A DNA stretch of 64,000 nt, taken from assembly GCA_003298465.1 (NCBI GenBank), contig QNGA01000010.1:62001-126000 (forward strand). Reading direction: 5' to 3'. Below are positions 25,108 to 34,175 of the stretch, piece after piece. The notes under the pieces were generated by a model, which was not told the DNA's origin, made no database searches, and saw nothing but the letters and a program-made list of their open reading frames with translations. Source of the DNA: a halophilic archaeon. GTDB taxonomy: Archaea > Halobacteriota > Halobacteria > Halobacteriales > Haladaptataceae. The translations under genes were made by a program, and so were the position numbers. How positions within the stretch are numbered: position 1 is the stretch's first letter; the number at the start of each line of letters is the position of its first letter.

Positions 25108-25767
25108 ATGGACACCCCGCATGCAGTGTTGGGTCTCGATCCCGATGCCGACGAGGATGCGATCGAACGCGCATACAGAGAACGGGTGAAAGAAACGCAT
25201 CCCGACCAGGGTGGCTCGATAGAGGCGTTTCGAGCGGTGAGAACGGCCTACGAACGACTCAAAGCAGGCTCACGGGGTAGCGACGAGATACCCGGCCGCG
25301 GCGGGGCGGCCGACTCGAACGATACCCCCGACTACCGCGCGACGCCCTCGCAGGTCACGTACCTGAACTACGACCTCCTCGCCGACTACGGCTGGGAACT
25401 CACCGACGAACGGCTCTTCGAGAGGGCGGCCGCTGCAGACCTCGACGAGACGGACTACGGCCAGTTTCGAGCCGAGCCCGGCAAATCGCTCCTGGAGTCG
25501 GCCGAGAGTCACGGTCTCGAGTGGCCGTTTTCCTGCCGCGGTGGCGCCTGCGCCAACTGTGCCATCGTGCTCTCCGCCGGTGAGCTGTCGATGCCGGTCG
25601 ATCACGTCCTCCCCGCGGAGATGGTAGAGCGGAACATCCGATTGTCCTGCAACGGAATCCCCATCACGAAGGAGTTACACGTGATCTACAACGTGAAACA
25701 TATGCCGGACCTCGAAGAACTCCTGCTGCCACCGCGTCCGTCCAGACAGCCATCGCCCGGTGAGTGA
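25108..25767 (+). CDS. J-domain/2Fe-2S ferredoxin fusion
   Basis: A 219-residue protein joining two domains. Residues 1-50 are a J-domain, with HPD in ETHPDQGG. Residues about 90-200 are a plant-type 2Fe-2S ferredoxin with C-x4-C-x2-C in FSCRGGACANC and a fourth Cys in RLSCNG, preceded by the DYGWEL insertion typical of haloarchaeal ferredoxins. J-domain ferredoxins are a known haloarchaeal arrangement. A role in electron transfer with Hsp70-assisted handling or targeting is inference. I chose ATG 25108, where the J-domain begins. TATA-like GCTTATCCC lies near 25076-25084, about 28 bp upstream, so leaderless. Confidence 0.9.
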   Translation: MDTPHAVLGLDPDADEDAIERAYRERVKETHPDQGGSIEAFRAVRTAYERLKAGSRGSDEIPGRGGAADSNDTPDYRATPSQVTYLNYDLLADYGWELTDERLFERAAAADLDETDYGQFRAEPGKSLLESAESHGLEWPFSCRGGACANCAIVLSAGELSMPVDHVLPAEMVERNIRLSCNGIPITKELHVIYNVKHMPDLEELLLPPRPSRQPSPGE

Positions 25768-25819
25768 TCGAGTCGGGCGTTCCGACCGTGTTCGCGTCAC
25801 GAGCCCCGGGACTGACGAC

Positions 25820-25990
25820 CTACCGCATTTCCTCCAGCGTTTGGACGGTGTCCGACATAATCCACGCCGTCTCGCTCTTCGGTTCCTCGATACAGATGGC
25901 GAAAAACGAATCGCGTCCATCGTCGACGGTGATTTGGTAGCCACGACTCGCTAACTCGAGACTCTCGTGGGGAGAATCGGGGGGTGTCAC
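25820..25990 (-). CDS. Small haloarchaeal protein (about 56 aa)
   Basis: The C-terminal 45 residues (GYQITVDDGRDSFFAICIE, then TAWIMSDTVQTLEEM) have coherent protein character: a short beta hairpin ending in an S-D-T-V-x-L-E-E-M tail, as in DUF7331-like haloarchaeal small proteins. I place the start at GTG 25990. Longer in-frame versions add low-complexity Ser/Arg/Gly sequence. It is convergent to the J-domain ferredoxin. Function unknown. Confidence 0.5.
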   Translation of the reverse strand: MTPPDSPHESLELASRGYQITVDDGRDSFFAICIEEPKSETAWIMSDTVQTLEEMR

Positions 25991-26308
25991 ACCTGCTCTC
26001 GGAGTCAACGGTAAATAACGGACACGATTCGAAACGAGTGCTGCCTGGTACGTAGCAGTCGAGGAACTGTCGAATCGGGAGGTGCTCTCCCGGTGACGAC
26101 CCTCCCCTCCTCGCGCACGCCCGCCGCCGGTCGCTCCTTGCGGGTATGGCTCCGCGCTCGCGTTCGGCCAAGCGATGTCGTCCAAACGTCGAACGCGTGA
26201 CGTGAACGACTGTCCGTAATCGTCTCGTCCGTGACACCGACATCGACGACGGTTGTTTACATATCAACCCGCCGTTTTTCGCTATTTGCTACCCTGGTTC
26301 ATGGAAAG
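25991..26308. other. Intergenic region upstream of symporter operon
   Basis: A 318-bp divergent gap. GTTTACATATCAACC near 26252-26266 is a TATA-like patch 45-55 bp before the next start. Nothing else was recognised. Confidence 0.35.
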
Positions 26309-26926
26309 ATGGTGTCCTCACGACCACGGTCGAAACGAGGAGCGCGCAACAAGGTGATGGGCGTACTCGCCCTGCTGGCGGCCGGACTGTTGCTCTCCGC
26401 GGCTACCGGAACGTACCGCGCGTTCTCGTACCTCGCGGCGTTGTTCATCGCAGCGGTGCTGGGTACCGCCTCGGTCGAGCGAAACGACGGCGAACTCGAC
26501 CTCGCGCCGTACTCCTGGCTGGTAGTCGGCCTCGGCGCTGTCTTCGCGACCGGGTTGACTATCATCTGGTTCACCTGGCGGCCGGGAACGACCGAGTACA
26601 CGTACGTGCTCGGACTGCCAGTTCCGACGCTAGCGTACGTCGTCTTCCTCTGGTTGCTGCCGATCCTCGGCGCGGTGTACTACGCACTCGTCTTTCCGAG
26701 GATCGGCGACGAGCAGGTCGTCGACGACATCATGAGCGAGGTGCGGCAGGTCCAGGGAACCGGACGCTACCCGCTGTCGGCGTCTCGACCAGAGGCCGAC
26801 GGCGGCGAGGAGGCAGAAACGCCGCGAGCGTCGTCGGAACGCCGTTCGGACGGAACCGAAGGAGAGCCACGCGCAAACGAGTCGCGTCGGGAGACGGACC
26901 GTCCCGACGGAGGTGAGCGGCGATGA
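26309..26926 (+). CDS. Membrane protein encoded with sodium:solute symporter
   Basis: A 205-residue protein with about four transmembrane segments (around residues 15-32, 36-52, 66-86 and 98-122) and a long hydrophilic, Glu/Arg-rich C-terminal tail of about 75 residues. ATG 26309 is taken; ATG 26357 is possible. Its stop overlaps the symporter start by four bases (ATGA), so the two are translationally coupled. Small membrane partners (DUF485 or DUF3311 types) accompany many SSS transporters, but this one is longer and I do not recognise its family. Confidence 0.75.
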   Translation: MVSSRPRSKRGARNKVMGVLALLAAGLLLSAATGTYRAFSYLAALFIAAVLGTASVERNDGELDLAPYSWLVVGLGAVFATGLTIIWFTWRPGTTEYTYVLGLPVPTLAYVVFLWLLPILGAVYYALVFPRIGDEQVVDDIMSEVRQVQGTGRYPLSASRPEADGGEEAETPRASSERRSDGTEGEPRANESRRETDRPDGGERR

Positions 26927-28494
26927 CCGCTCCACCGCTCGTCCCGCTACAGGAGATTCCGGTCACGGACAACCCGTACGTCCTGCTGTTCGGCAGTCTG
27001 TACCTGCTGTTGGTGCTGGCTATCGGCGTCTGGGGCTACCTCCAGACGGAGAGCACGGCGGACTTCCTCATCACCGGCAAGAGCATCGGGACGTGGGTGC
27101 TCGCGCTGACGGCGTTCTCGGTCATCCAGTCCGGGTTCGGCTTCGTCGGCGGACCGGAACTCGTCTACTCGTTCGGGACGACCGCGCTGTGGATCTTCTT
27201 CACCGCCCCGCTCGGGTTCGTCGTCACGTGGATACTGCTGGCCAAGCGAATGCGCCTGTTGGCGGACATCCGCGACGTGATGACGATAGCGGACGGAATG
27301 TACGTCAGGTACGAGAGCGCGTGGGTACGCGGACTGACGGCGGTCGCGGTCGTCGTCGGCGTGATGGCGTACCTGGCGACCAACCTCGCCGCGCTGCAGT
27401 ACGTGATGCGGGCGATCTTCGGCCTCCCGGTGGCGTGGGGGCTGCTCGTCGGTGCGCTCATCCTCCTGCTCTACAGCATGCTCGGCGGAATGATAGCAGG
27501 GGTCTGGACCGACTTCGTGCAGGCCATCACGATGATCGTCGGCGCCGTCTTCGTCTTCGCCTTCGCGCTCTCGTTCGGGGGCGGCATGGAGACCATCTCG
27601 CGTAATCTCGCGAGCGCGGACCCGGCGTTCGTCTCGCCATTCGGAGCCATGGGGCCACCCGTCGCGACCGTGTTCACGGCGCTCGGCTGGTGGATTCTCT
27701 TCTCTATCGGCGCGGCCGGACAGCCGCATCTGGTGACCAAGTTCTACATGAGTCGTAACCTCCGCATCCTTCGCTGGGGTGCACCGATCGCCGCGGTGAC
27801 GTACGCGATTTCGAGCCTCCTCGCGTTCTCGACCGGACTGTCGATGCGGTCGATGGTCGAGTCCGGACAGGCCGCGGCACCGAAGAGCGCCTCCGTCGTC
27901 GGTCCGGTGTTCGTGCTGGAACACACGCCGGGCGTCCTGGCCGGCCTCATTCTGGCGGCGCTGTTGGCGGCGATCATGAGCACGAGCGACTCGTTCCTCA
28001 ACATCGGAGCGGCGGCAGTCGCCCGGGACATCCCGCGTTCGCTCGGACGGCCCATCGAGGACGACCGGACGGAACTGCGGGTGACCCAGGCCGCGCTGGC
28101 GGGTATCACCGTCGTGTCGACGCTCATCGTCTACTTCTCGGAGGCGCTGGTCGGTATCCTCGGGACCATCGGGTGGGGATTCTTCGCGGCGGCGTTCTTC
28201 GCCATCGCGGCGCTCGGGCTGAACTGGAAGGGGGCCACGAAAGAGGGCGCGATAGCCGCGCTCGTCGGTGGACTGGCGATCAACCTCCTCTACAGCGCCG
28301 TCCCTCGGGTCGCGGACACGGCCGGTTTCGATGGACTCGCTGCCACCGTCGCGAGTCTCTACCCGTTCCCGGAATCGTTCCCGGTCGGGACGGTCGCACT
28401 CCTCGTCACCGTCGTCCTCTTCGTCGTCGTCTCGCTGGCGACGCAAGGAGACCGGACGGTTCCCCGTGACATCGCCGTCCTCATCGAACGATGA
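26923..28494 (+). CDS. Sodium:solute symporter (SSS family)
   Basis: A 523-residue permease with about 13 hydrophobic segments. Family features include the early DFLITGKSIGTWVLALTAFS segment, SGFGFVGGPELVYSFG, the GWWILFSIGAAGQPHLVTKFY block (GQPH signature) and LAAIMSTSDSFLNIGAAAVARDI, which carries the sodium-site Ser/Thr. Closest in general layout to proline, pantothenate or organic-acid symporters; the solute cannot be told. It is the middle of a three-gene coupled operon with ATGA junctions at both ends. Confidence 0.92.
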   Translation: MTAPPLVPLQEIPVTDNPYVLLFGSLYLLLVLAIGVWGYLQTESTADFLITGKSIGTWVLALTAFSVIQSGFGFVGGPELVYSFGTTALWIFFTAPLGFVVTWILLAKRMRLLADIRDVMTIADGMYVRYESAWVRGLTAVAVVVGVMAYLATNLAALQYVMRAIFGLPVAWGLLVGALILLLYSMLGGMIAGVWTDFVQAITMIVGAVFVFAFALSFGGGMETISRNLASADPAFVSPFGAMGPPVATVFTALGWWILFSIGAAGQPHLVTKFYMSRNLRILRWGAPIAAVTYAISSLLAFSTGLSMRSMVESGQAAAPKSASVVGPVFVLEHTPGVLAGLILAALLAAIMSTSDSFLNIGAAAVARDIPRSLGRPIEDDRTELRVTQAALAGITVVSTLIVYFSEALVGILGTIGWGFFAAAFFAIAALGLNWKGATKEGAIAALVGGLAINLLYSAVPRVADTAGFDGLAATVASLYPFPESFPVGTVALLVTVVLFVVVSLATQGDRTVPRDIAVLIER

Positions 28495-28955
28495 CGATGG
28501 CCGAATCGAACGAAACTCGGCTCGCGCGCTTCACGGGATGGTTCCGGCGACGCCCGACGTCGCTGGAGTTCTGGGAACTGCTCGTGACCGACAGGCGCGT
28601 CGTCTGGTGTTTCGTCGGCGAGTCGTTCAAGTCGCTCCTCCTGCGGGCGGACACCGGCGAACGCGGTCGCCGTGAGGTCGAGCGCTCGTCGGCCGAGCGA
28701 GCGCTGGCGCTCGACGACCGAAACTTCGCCGTCGCGCTCGAATCGCTCCGGTCCGTCCACCTCCGGGAGGGGTCGCGATTTCGGCGCACGGCGCTGACGG
28801 TGACGTGGCGCGACGACGACGACGCCTCGACCTCGGTCGAACTGTACAGCACGCGTTCGAGCGACTCGCAGGTCGACGTCGTCGAAGCGCTCGGAGAAGA
28901 GTCGGCGCTCTCGCACGTGGATATCGGCGTCGAGACGAGCGGTCGATTGCTCTGA
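28491..28955 (+). CDS. Cytosolic protein encoded after symporter
   Basis: A 154-residue soluble protein that overlaps the symporter stop by four bases. Its pattern (FWELLVTDRRVVWCFVGESFKS, later ALTVTWRDDDD and a strand-rich end) suggests a small PH-like or beta-sandwich fold, but no family is recognised. The tight coupling suggests a regulatory or accessory role for the transporter. Confidence 0.7.
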   Translation: MTMAESNETRLARFTGWFRRRPTSLEFWELLVTDRRVVWCFVGESFKSLLLRADTGERGRREVERSSAERALALDDRNFAVALESLRSVHLREGSRFRRTALTVTWRDDDDASTSVELYSTRSSDSQVDVVEALGEESALSHVDIGVETSGRLL

Positions 28956-28961
28956 CGTCTC

Positions 28962-29711
28962 CTATCGGTCCGGGACGGAGTTCCCTTCGTCTCGACCCGG
29001 TCGGTCCTCTTCGACGAGGGCCGGAAACGCCGCGACGATGCGACGAAGGACCTTCTGTTCGGCTCGTCGCAGGTTCTTCGAGGCTCCCGTCTTCGAGACG
29101 TCGAACGCGTCCGCCAGCGTTTCGAGCGTCGCATCGCGCGGCGTTCGAAAGTACCCGCCGTCCACCGCTTTCTGGAGAGTCAGACGCTCCGTCTCGGAGA
29201 GTTCCCGACAGCCGTCGAGGAGCCCTTTCGCCGCGTCCAGGTGCTGGATGACGTCGAGATAATCCTCGAACGACGTGGCGTTTCGAGCTTCGACCCGGAA
29301 ATCGTTCTCGACCTCCAGGTCGGCGAGGGCGCCGTCCGCGTCGGCGCCGGTGTCGAACCCCACGTTCCAGAGCTCGCTGCCGTCCTGGATCTGGAACGGC
29401 CCGGTGATGTAGCCGTCGTGGTCGCGAATCGTCTGCATCGCGTTCGTCTGTCCGATAAACGACTTGATGACCGCCGTGTCACCCCGCCGGGACAGGAGTT
29501 CGAACCCTAGCATCCGCTCGTGGTCCTGCAACTCGTTGAGGCCGTTCGTCAGCGCGCCGTGATCGTCTCCCGTGACGAGGATTCTGGTCTCCAGTTTCTG
29601 CTGGGCGGTGTTGAAGTCCCAGTGCATCGTGTGAAAGGAGACGTCGGCGACGTCCGTCACGTCGATGTACGGACAGTCGTACTGGACCATGTCCATTGTT
29701 ACCGAGATCAT
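28962..29711 (-). CDS. HTH-10 transcriptional regulator
   Basis: Up to 249 residues, with the HTH-10 domain near the end: LSETERLTLQKAVDGGYFRTP, then ATLETLADAFDVSKTGASKNLRRAE. The N-terminal 160 residues are an unclassified sensor region. Three in-frame ATGs compete (29711, 29696, 29690). A TATA-like CGATAAACG centred at 29733 predicts transcription near 29706, which would favour 29696 or 29690; the longest is listed. It lies tail to tail, 6 bp from the symporter operon, and may control it. Confidence 0.85.
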   Translation of the reverse strand: MISVTMDMVQYDCPYIDVTDVADVSFHTMHWDFNTAQQKLETRILVTGDDHGALTNGLNELQDHERMLGFELLSRRGDTAVIKSFIGQTNAMQTIRDHDGYITGPFQIQDGSELWNVGFDTGADADGALADLEVENDFRVEARNATSFEDYLDVIQHLDAAKGLLDGCRELSETERLTLQKAVDGGYFRTPRDATLETLADAFDVSKTGASKNLRRAEQKVLRRIVAAFPALVEEDRPGRDEGNSVPDR

Positions 29712-29897
29712 GGCCCAGAGTCATCGTTTATCGGGGAAATAGGTGATGGTATCGAGGATTGCGATAGAAAACTTATGGTTCTGGCGGCGCATTTTCCTGC
29801 TAACCACTGGAGACGGTGGAGGAGGGCTCGTTCGGGACGACGCCGACGACCGGCGTCCCCGACGCGCCGGAGACGCGAAAGGAATCGCTGGTGAGAG

Positions 29898-30443
29898 CTA
29901 CCGCCCCAGCGCTATCTCGATGCGTTCCAGGTCCGAATCCCGTATCCGGTCGGGCGACGCCCTGACCGCTTCTATCGGGAGAAATGCAGCTTCGAAGCCC
30001 TCCGCTTCGGGGGTTATCTCCCCCGAGACCCTGGAGCGCTCCAGGACGTACGTGATGAGGTAGAAGGCGACGCGCGAAAGTTCGGCGTGAAGGATGGTCA
30101 GGAACTGCAGGTCGGAGGGGTTCGCCCGGAGGCCGGTCTCCTCCTCCAGTTCCCGGACGGCCGTCCGCTTCGGTCCCTCGTCGTACTTGGCGTGGCCGCC
30201 GGGAAGGCTCCGGACGCCCTCGTGCTGCGGTATCGGTTCGTCGAGCAGCAGGACGTGGTCGTCGTCCACGACGACGACGTGGACGCCCGGAACCGGATTC
30301 CGGGAGAGCACGAGTTCGCACTCCGAACACCAGGGATGCTCCCGGCCCTCGAACTCGCAGATTCCGACGGCGGCGCCACACCGGTGACAGTGTTCGGGTT
30401 CGACGGCGACGGAGTCGATGTCGACGGATTCGATATCGACCAT
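29898..30443 (-). CDS. NUDIX hydrolase with zinc ribbon
   Basis: A 181-residue protein. It starts with a four-Cys zinc ribbon (EHCHRCGAA and PWCSECELV), followed by a NUDIX domain with a complete box G-x5-E-x7-R-E-x2-E-E-x-G-L in GGHAKYDEG ... VRELEEETGL. Such proteins cleave nucleoside diphosphate derivatives, often NADH or ADP-ribose types. ATG 30443 is the first Met before the zinc ribbon; the long upstream open frame is the shadow of the next gene. Substrate unknown. Confidence 0.9.
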   Translation of the reverse strand: MVDIESVDIDSVAVEPEHCHRCGAAVGICEFEGREHPWCSECELVLSRNPVPGVHVVVVDDDHVLLLDEPIPQHEGVRSLPGGHAKYDEGPKRTAVRELEEETGLRANPSDLQFLTILHAELSRVAFYLITYVLERSRVSGEITPEAEGFEAAFLPIEAVRASPDRIRDSDLERIEIALGR

Positions 30444-30526
30444 GCGAACCCCGTTCCACGCCAGGAGACGAAAGCGTTCGTCTGCGGTCGCCCGGACGCC
30501 CCGAGCAGGACGATACCGAAACGCGG

Positions 30527-31186
30527 CTACTCCCCGACCATCGAGGAGACGAGCTTCGACTCGGCCTTCCGCAGGTGTTCGGCGGCAGTGCTGGGAGCGC
30601 AGTCGATCGCAGCGGCGACGTCCGTGTGACTGGCTTCGCGCGGAATCTCGTAGTAGCCCAGTTCGAACGCGGCCTCGATGGCCTCGCGCTGGCGCTCGCT
30701 CAGGTGCGTTTCCACGGTCGCGGCCGTCGCGTCCAGCCCGCCGATCTCCTCGATGGTCACGTCCACGGAGTCGGGAACGGTCTCGATAGCCGCCTGAATC
30801 TCGGCGTCCGGGCCGAAAAGCGAGAACGTCACCGTCCCGTCCTCGTGATACCGGATCGGCGGAACGACCACTAGTCCGCCCTGCGTGATGGGACCGAACA
30901 GTTCGCCCAACGCGTCGGTCGTGGCGTCCCGGACGTAGACGTAGAAGGCGTCCTCGCCGGCCCGTGCGACGTCGTAGCCCAGAACCTCGGGGATCTCCTC
31001 GACGGCCGCCTCGAAGGCGTCGACGTCGCCCACGGCGTAGTGGAGCATTCCCAGCGCGTCGCCCGTGAAGTTCCACTGGAGGGCGGTCGCGCGCTCGACG
31101 AAGGAAGCGTTGGCCCACACGTCGTACATCGGGTGGATCTCGGCCTCGCGACCGCCCGCGGTGATGCGAACCCGGACGTGCTTCAT
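30527..31186 (-). CDS. HTH-10 transcriptional regulator
   Basis: A 219-residue regulator. The C-terminal HTH-10 is LSERQREAIEAAFELGYYEIP, then ASHTDVAAAIDCAPSTAAEHLRKAE. The N-terminal sensor half starts MKHVRVRITAGGREAEIHPMY, the same layout as several bacterio-opsin activator homologues. ATG 31186 is supported by a TATA box on this strand (GATTTAAG, 31211-31218) centred 28 bp upstream. It is divergent from the SDR epimerase, a likely target. Confidence 0.92.
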   Translation of the reverse strand: MKHVRVRITAGGREAEIHPMYDVWANASFVERATALQWNFTGDALGMLHYAVGDVDAFEAAVEEIPEVLGYDVARAGEDAFYVYVRDATTDALGELFGPITQGGLVVVPPIRYHEDGTVTFSLFGPDAEIQAAIETVPDSVDVTIEEIGGLDATAATVETHLSERQREAIEAAFELGYYEIPREASHTDVAAAIDCAPSTAAEHLRKAESKLVSSMVGE

Positions 31187-31210
31187 GTCGGGGACCACCG
31201 CGTCGGCCGT

Positions 31211-31218
31211 CTTAAATC
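31211..31218 (-). promoter_or_regulatory. TATA box for HTH-10 gene, in divergent spacer
   Basis: GATTTAAG on the minus strand lies 28 bp upstream of ATG 31186 (leaderless). The palindromic CTTAAA core could also serve the divergent gene at 31274 with a 36-nt leader. Confidence 0.6.
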
Positions 31219-31273
31219 CCCCGTGCGAATCCGGCGACAGCGTTTCGCACTCCCGGCGACTACCGACATCTGT

Positions 31274-32284
31274 ATGAAGGTGTTCATCACGGGGGCTACG
31301 GGCGTCCTCGGACGCCGACTCGTCGACCGACTCACCGACCGCGACCACGAGGTCGTCGGACTGGCCCGTGACGAAGCGGGCGAGCGCGTCGTCGGACGCC
31401 GGGGTGGAACTGCACGACGCGGTGACGTCCTCGACCCCGGGACGCTGGAGCGAGCGATGGACGCCGACGTCGAGGTGGCGATCCACGCCGCGACGGCCAT
31501 CCCGGACTCGACCAAGCCCAGCGACGAGGAGTGGGCGCGAAACGACCGCGTCCGGTTCGAGGGCGCGAAGAATCTGCTCGACGCAGCCCCTGACGGCCTC
31601 CGGCAGGTTCTGTTCCCGAGCGTCGTCTGGGTCGCCCGCCAGCCCGACGGCTCGCGGTTCGACGAGACGGCCGACCGCCACCCCGACAGGGCCACGCGGT
31701 CGGCTGCCGACGTCGAGGACGTCCTCCAGGAACGCGCCGCCAGGGACGGCTTCGACGCGACGGTCCTCCGCTGCGGGTTCTTCTACGCGCCGGACGCGAG
31801 GGACACGCGCACCTGGGGCGAACGACTGCTCGATGGCGACTTGCCCGTAGTGGGCGGCGGCCTGCTCGGCCGGCAGGACGCGGAACTCTCGTTCGTTCAC
31901 GCCGACGACGCGGCGGCGGCGTTCGTCGCAGCCATCGAGACCGAGGCAGGCAGGACGTACCACGTCGTCGACGACGAACCGGTGACCGGAGCCGCGTTCT
32001 TCGAGGCGTTCGCGGACCTGCTGGACGCCCCGAAGCCGGGTCGAATCCCGGCCTGGCTGGCCCGGTTCTTCGTCGGAAAGGTCAACGCCGAGGGGTTCAC
32101 CAGCCCGATGCCGACGACCAACGAGAAGGCGAAGCGCGAACTCGGCTGGTCGCCGGAGTATCCGACCTACCGCGACGGCCTGGAGCAGGTCGTCGAGACC
32201 TGGAAGGTCGACGGCACGCTCGCCGAACTGGGGGACGAATCGACCGCCGAAACGACGACCTCGCCCCGAGGGGAGGCAGCCTGA
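31274..32284 (+). CDS. Atypical NAD(P)-dependent epimerase/dehydratase (extended SDR)
   Basis: A 336-residue Rossmann protein. The N-terminal TGATGVLGRR loop binds the cofactor, VLDPGTLERAMDADVEVAIHAA matches the Asp-and-Ala region of extended SDRs, and FVHADDAAAAFVAAIE and KRELGWSPEYPTYRDGL are the usual C-terminal blocks. The catalytic Tyr-x3-Lys is not found: where it should be, the sequence runs VVWVARQPDGSRFDETADRH. It may be a reductase with another mechanism or a non-catalytic binder. It is divergent from an HTH-10 regulator. Confidence 0.85.
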   Translation: MKVFITGATGVLGRRLVDRLTDRDHEVVGLARDEAGERVVGRRGGTARRGDVLDPGTLERAMDADVEVAIHAATAIPDSTKPSDEEWARNDRVRFEGAKNLLDAAPDGLRQVLFPSVVWVARQPDGSRFDETADRHPDRATRSAADVEDVLQERAARDGFDATVLRCGFFYAPDARDTRTWGERLLDGDLPVVGGGLLGRQDAELSFVHADDAAAAFVAAIETEAGRTYHVVDDEPVTGAAFFEAFADLLDAPKPGRIPAWLARFFVGKVNAEGFTSPMPTTNEKAKRELGWSPEYPTYRDGLEQVVETWKVDGTLAELGDESTAETTTSPRGEAA

Positions 32285-32453
32285 GGGACGAGGGGTGCTC
32301 CGCCGCTGCGACTGCTCGAACGGGGACGCGGGACGGCCACCGACCCTGCCCTCCCCGCTCGCTGTACGGTCCGACACCTGACGCTGGCGCACGCCGCCGA
32401 CGAGGACGGCGAACGCGTAGCCCGGTTTCCACCCGTCGACGGGGCCGCCCTCG

Positions 32454-33029
32454 TCATTCGAGGTCGTCCGGTTGCGTCCCGATATCCTCCGGCCAGCCGG
32501 GTGGCGTGGCGGCGTCCGGGTTCGCGTGTCGGCGTTTGAGCACCATCGGCGTTCGTTCGAGCGACAGCACGAGGTCGTCGTTCTGGTTGTACGCTCGCAG
32601 TTCGGTCGTGACGATGCCGACGTGGTCGCGGGAGTCGCTCTCGCGCTTGGAGAGCACCTCGCTCTCGGCGAAGATAGTGTCGCCGTGGAAGACGGGTGCG
32701 TGGTGACGGACGTCGTCGTAGCCGAGGTTCGCCGTCGCGTTCGTCGACACGTCGACGACGCTCAGGCCCACGGCGAGTGCGATGACGAACGTCCCGTCGA
32801 CGAGTCGTTCGCCGAACTCGGTGTCGGCGGCGTAGACCTCGTTGAAGTGCATCGGGTTCACGTTCATCGTGAGATTCGTGAACCAGACGTTGTCCGTCTC
32901 GGTCACCGTCCGTCCGTAGGGGTGTTTGTACACGTCGCCGACGTCGAAGTCCTCGTAGTAGCGTCCCTGCCACCCGGCGACGAGTCGCCGGTCACGGGAT
33001 TCGTTCTCCGCGTGTGCGTCGTCGGACAT
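32454..33029 (-). CDS. MaoC-family dehydratase (hotdog hydratase)
   Basis: A 191-residue MaoC-like enoyl-CoA hydratase. YYEDFDVGDVYKHPYGRTVTETDN is the family start; NPMHFNEVYA supplies the catalytic Asn-His pair (N-x-M-H-F in place of the common D-x-x-P-x-H), and HAPVFHGDTIFAESEVLSKRES follows. Such enzymes hydrate enoyl-CoA or mesaconyl-type CoA esters. ATG 33029 matches the conserved start. No operon partner; it is convergent to the epimerase. Confidence 0.88.
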   Translation of the reverse strand: MSDDAHAENESRDRRLVAGWQGRYYEDFDVGDVYKHPYGRTVTETDNVWFTNLTMNVNPMHFNEVYAADTEFGERLVDGTFVIALAVGLSVVDVSTNATANLGYDDVRHHAPVFHGDTIFAESEVLSKRESDSRDHVGIVTTELRAYNQNDDLVLSLERTPMVLKRRHANPDAATPPGWPEDIGTQPDDLE

Positions 33030-33229
33030 CGTCGTTTCATCGACTCCCACGCAGAAACCGTTTTCCGCGACCGAAGCCGTCACGCCCCACGGACGCCTCC
33101 CGTACTGGTCGGCGGACGCGACGGCAGTCGGCGGTCGATTTCGGCGCGAGACGACGCGGGCCGCGTCGCTCCCGGCATCTAGCCGCCGTCTCGTTCGCAA
33201 CCGGCGGCGTCCGTGTCGAACGCGGGCGG

Positions 33230-34096
33230 CTACGAGCGGGTACGATAGACGACGAAGATTCCCGCGAGCAGTAGCAGGAGCGTCGAGAAGACCGTCGTGA
33301 TACTGCCGAGCGCGAACAACTCCGGCGTCGCTCGCCGGGACGACGCGATCGAGAACACCTGTATCGGCATGGTGTTCTGGCGCCCGACGAGGAGGAGACT
33401 CCGCGTCGCCTCGTTGTACGAGAGGGTGAACGCGAAGACCGCCGCCCCGAGGACGGTCGGGGCGATCTGGGGGAGCGTTATCTCCCTGAACACCGTCCGC
33501 TCGTCGGCGCCCAGCACGCGCGCCGCCATCTCGTTCTGCGGGAGGTTCGGCGGAATCCCCGCCAGGAGGACGATCATCGCGAACGGAAGCGTCCAGACGA
33601 CGTGCACCGTGAGCGCGAGCCACAGCCCCTTCGAGAACCCCAGTAGCTGGTTCAGAAAGAGCGTCGCGCCGACGCCGTACGTGATCCCGGGCGTGATGAT
33701 ACCGAGCAGGAGGAGGTACAACACCGCGCGTCGCCCGGGAAACCGTCGGCGGTACGCGAGTACGGTCGCCGTCGCGAGAACCGTCGTGATGAGCATCGTT
33801 ACGAACGCGAGTTTGAGCGAGCGCTCTACGGCCGTGACGATGCCGCTGCTGGCGAGCAACTCGGCGTACCACCGCGTGCTGAAATCGACGAACGGGAACG
33901 TAAGCCCGCCTTCGTTGAACGAGAAGGCGATGAGCGACAGCATCGGGAGGTAGATGTAGAGCGAGATGAGAACGGCGTACGCCGCCAACAACCGCTTCAC
34001 GCCGAGGCTCTCCGCGAACGATGTCGCCGTTTCGGCGAGCGAGCGCGCGCCGGTCGGGCGCGTCTCGCGGTCGGTCGTTTCGGTGTCGGCTGCCAT
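33230..34096 (-). CDS. ABC transporter permease, PotC type
   Basis: A 288-residue inner membrane permease with about six transmembrane segments after a 35-residue cytoplasmic start. The EAA loop that contacts the ATPase is visible as EMAARVLGADERTVFREITLPQIAP. The fold and order match PotC/YdcV-type permeases for polyamines, iron or other small cations. It lies 79 bp downstream of the deacetylase gene, on the same strand. The matching PotB-type permease and the binding protein are 4-6 kb away at 38154-40425. Confidence 0.9.
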   Translation of the reverse strand: MAADTETTDRETRPTGARSLAETATSFAESLGVKRLLAAYAVLISLYIYLPMLSLIAFSFNEGGLTFPFVDFSTRWYAELLASSGIVTAVERSLKLAFVTMLITTVLATATVLAYRRRFPGRRAVLYLLLLGIITPGITYGVGATLFLNQLLGFSKGLWLALTVHVVWTLPFAMIVLLAGIPPNLPQNEMAARVLGADERTVFREITLPQIAPTVLGAAVFAFTLSYNEATRSLLLVGRQNTMPIQVFSIASSRRATPELFALGSITTVFSTLLLLLAGIFVVYRTRS

Positions 34097-34175
34097 CTAT
34101 CGGTGGTCCGTCTGACGGGTTGCCGGCCGTCGTTCAGCGGGCGTCAGGTCGTCCCGGGCCGCCCGGCGTTCGGGG

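Noticed and set aside
26947..28446. 499-residue minus-strand frame opposite the symporter
   Set aside because: Arg/Asp/Glu-rich antisense image of a GC-rich gene; the plus strand has clear SSS motifs.
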